DNA of 64,000 bases from Candidatus Flexifilum affinis. GTDB lineage: Bacteria; Chloroflexota; Anaerolineae; Aggregatilineales; Phototrophicaceae. The stretch lies in contig JADJPJ010000099.1 in NCBI GenBank assembly GCA_016713325.1, forward strand, positions 1-64,000, given 5' to 3'. Under the pieces are notes generated by a model. It did no database searches, was not told the origin of the DNA, and saw nothing but the letters and a program-made list of their open reading frames with translations. The position numbers and the translations under genes were made by a program. This document shows positions 54,439 through 64,000 of this stretch, one piece after another; position 1 is the first letter of the stretch; each line of letters opens with the position of its first letter.

Positions 54439-56076
54439 ATGCCGCGGCTGGACCATGAAACCCTGGACATGATCCTCAGCACGCTTAGCAAATATGCCCA
54501 GCGGAGACTCACCCCCGAATATCTCCTCGAACTGGACCACAAGGATGAGTTCCCACACGGCGTGCTGGCGGAGCTGTATGATCCGTCCCAGTTGGGGCTG
54601 CATCTGACCTTCATTGAGGAAGCGTACGGCGGTCTGGGCGGCGGCGCCTATGACATCTACCGCGTTTCGGAACTGATGGCCGCCTTCGACCTGGGCGTGG
54701 CCACCGGAGTGCTGGCGACCTTCCTGGGCAGCGACCCGATCAGCGTCGGCGCGACGCCGGATCAGAAAGCCTACTGGATGGGCAGGATCGCCGAAGAATC
54801 GCTGCTGCTGGCCTATGGCGCAACCGAACCGCAGGCGGGCAGCGATCTGGCGGCGCTGACGACGAAGGCCGAGCCGGTTGTCGAAAACGGCGTCGTCACC
54901 GGCTACCACATCACCGGGCGCAAGCAGTGGATCAGCAACGGCGGCGTGGCCGATCTCTACACCATCCTGGCGCTGGCGCCGGGCGGCCCGACCTGGTTCA
55001 TCGTCGACCACGAGACGCAGGGCTTCACCTTCGGCAAGCCGGAGGACAAGCACGGCATTCGCGCCAGCAACACCGCTGCGCTTTATCTTGACAACGTCTA
55101 CGTCCCGGCCGACCGGCTGATCGGCGGGGTCGAGGGGAACGGTCTGGCACAGGCACAGGCCGTTTTTGGCTACACCCGCCTGATGGTCGGCGCCTTCGGC
55201 ATGGGCGCGGGCTGGGAGGCGCTGCGCCGCACCATCCGCTATGCGAAAGAGCGCATCCAGGGTGGCGCGCCGCTGACCGAAAAACAGGCCTACACCCATA
55301 AGCTGATCGTCCCCAACGCCGCGCGGCTCGAAGCCAGCCGCGCCTACATCGAATGGGTCGCCGAGCGGCTGGACGCAGGCGAAGAGGGACTGGCCACCGA
55401 AGGCGCGGTCGCCAAGTACCTCGCCACCGAGGCCGGCAACAGGGCCGCTGAAGATGCCATCCAGGGGCACGGCGGCTATGGCTATACCCGCGAGTACATG
55501 GTCGAGAAGATCAAGCGCGACGTGCGCATCACGACCATTTACGAAGGCACTTCCGAAATCATGGAGTGGACGATCGCCCGCGACCGCTGGCAGATCCACC
55601 TCAAGTCCCGTGGCGCCTATTACACCGACTGGGCGCAGCGCCTGCGCGCCCTCCACCGCTCCGAGCCGGATAATGGCGTGGCAACCGCCGCCCTGGCTCT
55701 GGAGGCGCTGGCCGCCATCCTCGAACGCGCCCGCCTCGACCGCCTGACCCGCCACCAGCACGTGCTGTTCCGCCTGGGCGAACTGATCGCGCAGGCCGAA
55801 GGCGCGGCCATCTTCAGCGAGCGCGTGTGCAGCCACCCGAGCGACGTCGCTGGGCTGGACATCCCCACGCGGCAAGCGCTGGCGCGCATCTTCGCGCGCG
55901 ACGCCGCCATGAAAGTCGGCGCGGACGGCCTCCGCTGGCTGATGGGCGCCGGTCAGACCGATCCTGCATTCGCCGACCAGCTCGGCCTTAACGCCATTTA
56001 TCGGGCGCAGGCGGGGCAGATCGCCGATATGGATTTCGCCGCCGTACGGCTCACGGAGGTCTTCGCGAGGCCGTAA
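54439..56076 (+). CDS. Acyl-CoA dehydrogenase family protein
   Basis: 545 residues from ATG 54439, which follows AGGAG by about eight bases. It has ACAD features: [19 protein letters not shown] in the FAD/substrate loop, [52 protein letters not shown], and catalytic Glu in [12 protein letters not shown]. About 150 extra C-terminal residues ([20 protein letters not shown] onward) resemble the helical extension of longer FadE-like members. It oxidises acyl-CoA to enoyl-CoA using FAD and passes electrons to ETF. Its position 138 bases before the megasynthase, same strand, hints at a shared lipid pathway. The frame continues upstream to 54397 without family similarity. Confidence 0.93.
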   Translation: MPRLDHETLDMILSTLSKYAQRRLTPEYLLELDHKDEFPHGVLAELYDPSQLGLHLTFIEEAYGGLGGGAYDIYRVSELMAAFDLGVATGVLATFLGSDPISVGATPDQKAYWMGRIAEESLLLAYGATEPQAGSDLAALTTKAEPVVENGVVTGYHITGRKQWISNGGVADLYTILALAPGGPTWFIVDHETQGFTFGKPEDKHGIRASNTAALYLDNVYVPADRLIGGVEGNGLAQAQAVFGYTRLMVGAFGMGAGWEALRRTIRYAKERIQGGAPLTEKQAYTHKLIVPNAARLEASRAYIEWVAERLDAGEEGLATEGAVAKYLATEAGNRAAEDAIQGHGGYGYTREYMVEKIKRDVRITTIYEGTSEIMEWTIARDRWQIHLKSRGAYYTDWAQRLRALHRSEPDNGVATAALALEALAAILERARLDRLTRHQHVLFRLGELIAQAEGAAIFSERVCSHPSDVAGLDIPTRQALARIFARDAAMKVGADGLRWLMGAGQTDPAFADQLGLNAIYRAQAGQIADMDFAAVRLTEVFARP

Positions 56077-56214
56077 TCTGGCCGCCCTACCTCATAGCAA
56101 CGATAGCAACGCGCAGCAGACTGATCGCGACGCAGCGCACGCCGCCGGTCAGAACACAGCAGTCGGCGCACACACTTCGAACGTGCATGGAGCACAGGGT
56201 AAGGAAGAGCCGCT

Positions 56215-64000
<7,786 letters not shown>

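Overview
The window is 64 kb of high-GC bacterial chromosome. Gene content points to a heterotrophic member of the Chloroflexota, perhaps Anaerolineae-like. The signs are very large multi-GAF histidine kinases, several Ser/Thr protein kinases (one fused to an AAA ATPase and TPRs), a GH57-glgA-glgC glycogen block, a dockerin-bearing secreted protein and a PUFA-synthase-like type I megasynthase. This assignment is inference from gene content; no rRNA or other phylogenetic marker is present. No tRNA, rRNA, CRISPR array, transposase or phage gene was seen.

Layout. 0.2-2.2 kb: a hypothetical protein, an AraC-type regulator and a RibD/DHFR-like reductase. 2.3-5.6 kb: a TPR protein made of about twenty near-identical 120-bp units, with a decayed, frame-breaking unit in the middle. 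5.8-12.4 kb: a DUF5996 protein, then glycogen metabolism (GH57 branching-enzyme homologue, glgA, glgC) followed by a family 2 glycosyltransferase. 12.4-16.1 kb: a VOC protein, a DUF6157 protein and a membrane Ser/Thr kinase. 16.2-20.2 kb: a large secreted repeat protein ending in thrombospondin type 3 and dockerin modules, in three reading frames. 20.3-25.8 kb: an acetyltransferase, a YeiH-type transporter and a 1066-residue protein of unknown function. 26.1-40.7 kb: a signalling island with a response regulator carrying a degenerate GGDEF domain, a 2471-residue kinase with about eleven GAF domains, a lone receiver, an alpha/beta-hydrolase-fold protein without its nucleophile, a 7TM-PAS histidine kinase and a receiver-kinase-receiver hybrid. 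40.9-50.9 kb: carbohydrate uptake and breakdown (GH3, PIG-L deacetylase, Opp-type permeases and binding protein without ATPases, GH4, PfkB kinase) around a cold-shock gene. 50.9-54.2 kb: a PknK-like kinase-ATPase-TPR protein split by one extra base. 54.4-64 kb: an acyl-CoA dehydrogenase, then a multidomain KS-AT-KS-(ACP)4-KR synthase that runs off the right edge.

The most notable system is the terminal megasynthase. It has two ketosynthase domains, both with Cys-His-His residues, in one chain. It also has four tandem carrier domains, each with Thr where the phosphopantetheine-bearing Ser is expected. The signalling island is the other concentrated functional unit.

A caution on sequence quality: five long genes or gene parts are broken by small indels, and the five simplest breaks all look like one extra base. 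This suggests consensus errors more than biological decay, so the split genes are best read as single proteins until checked against raw reads.
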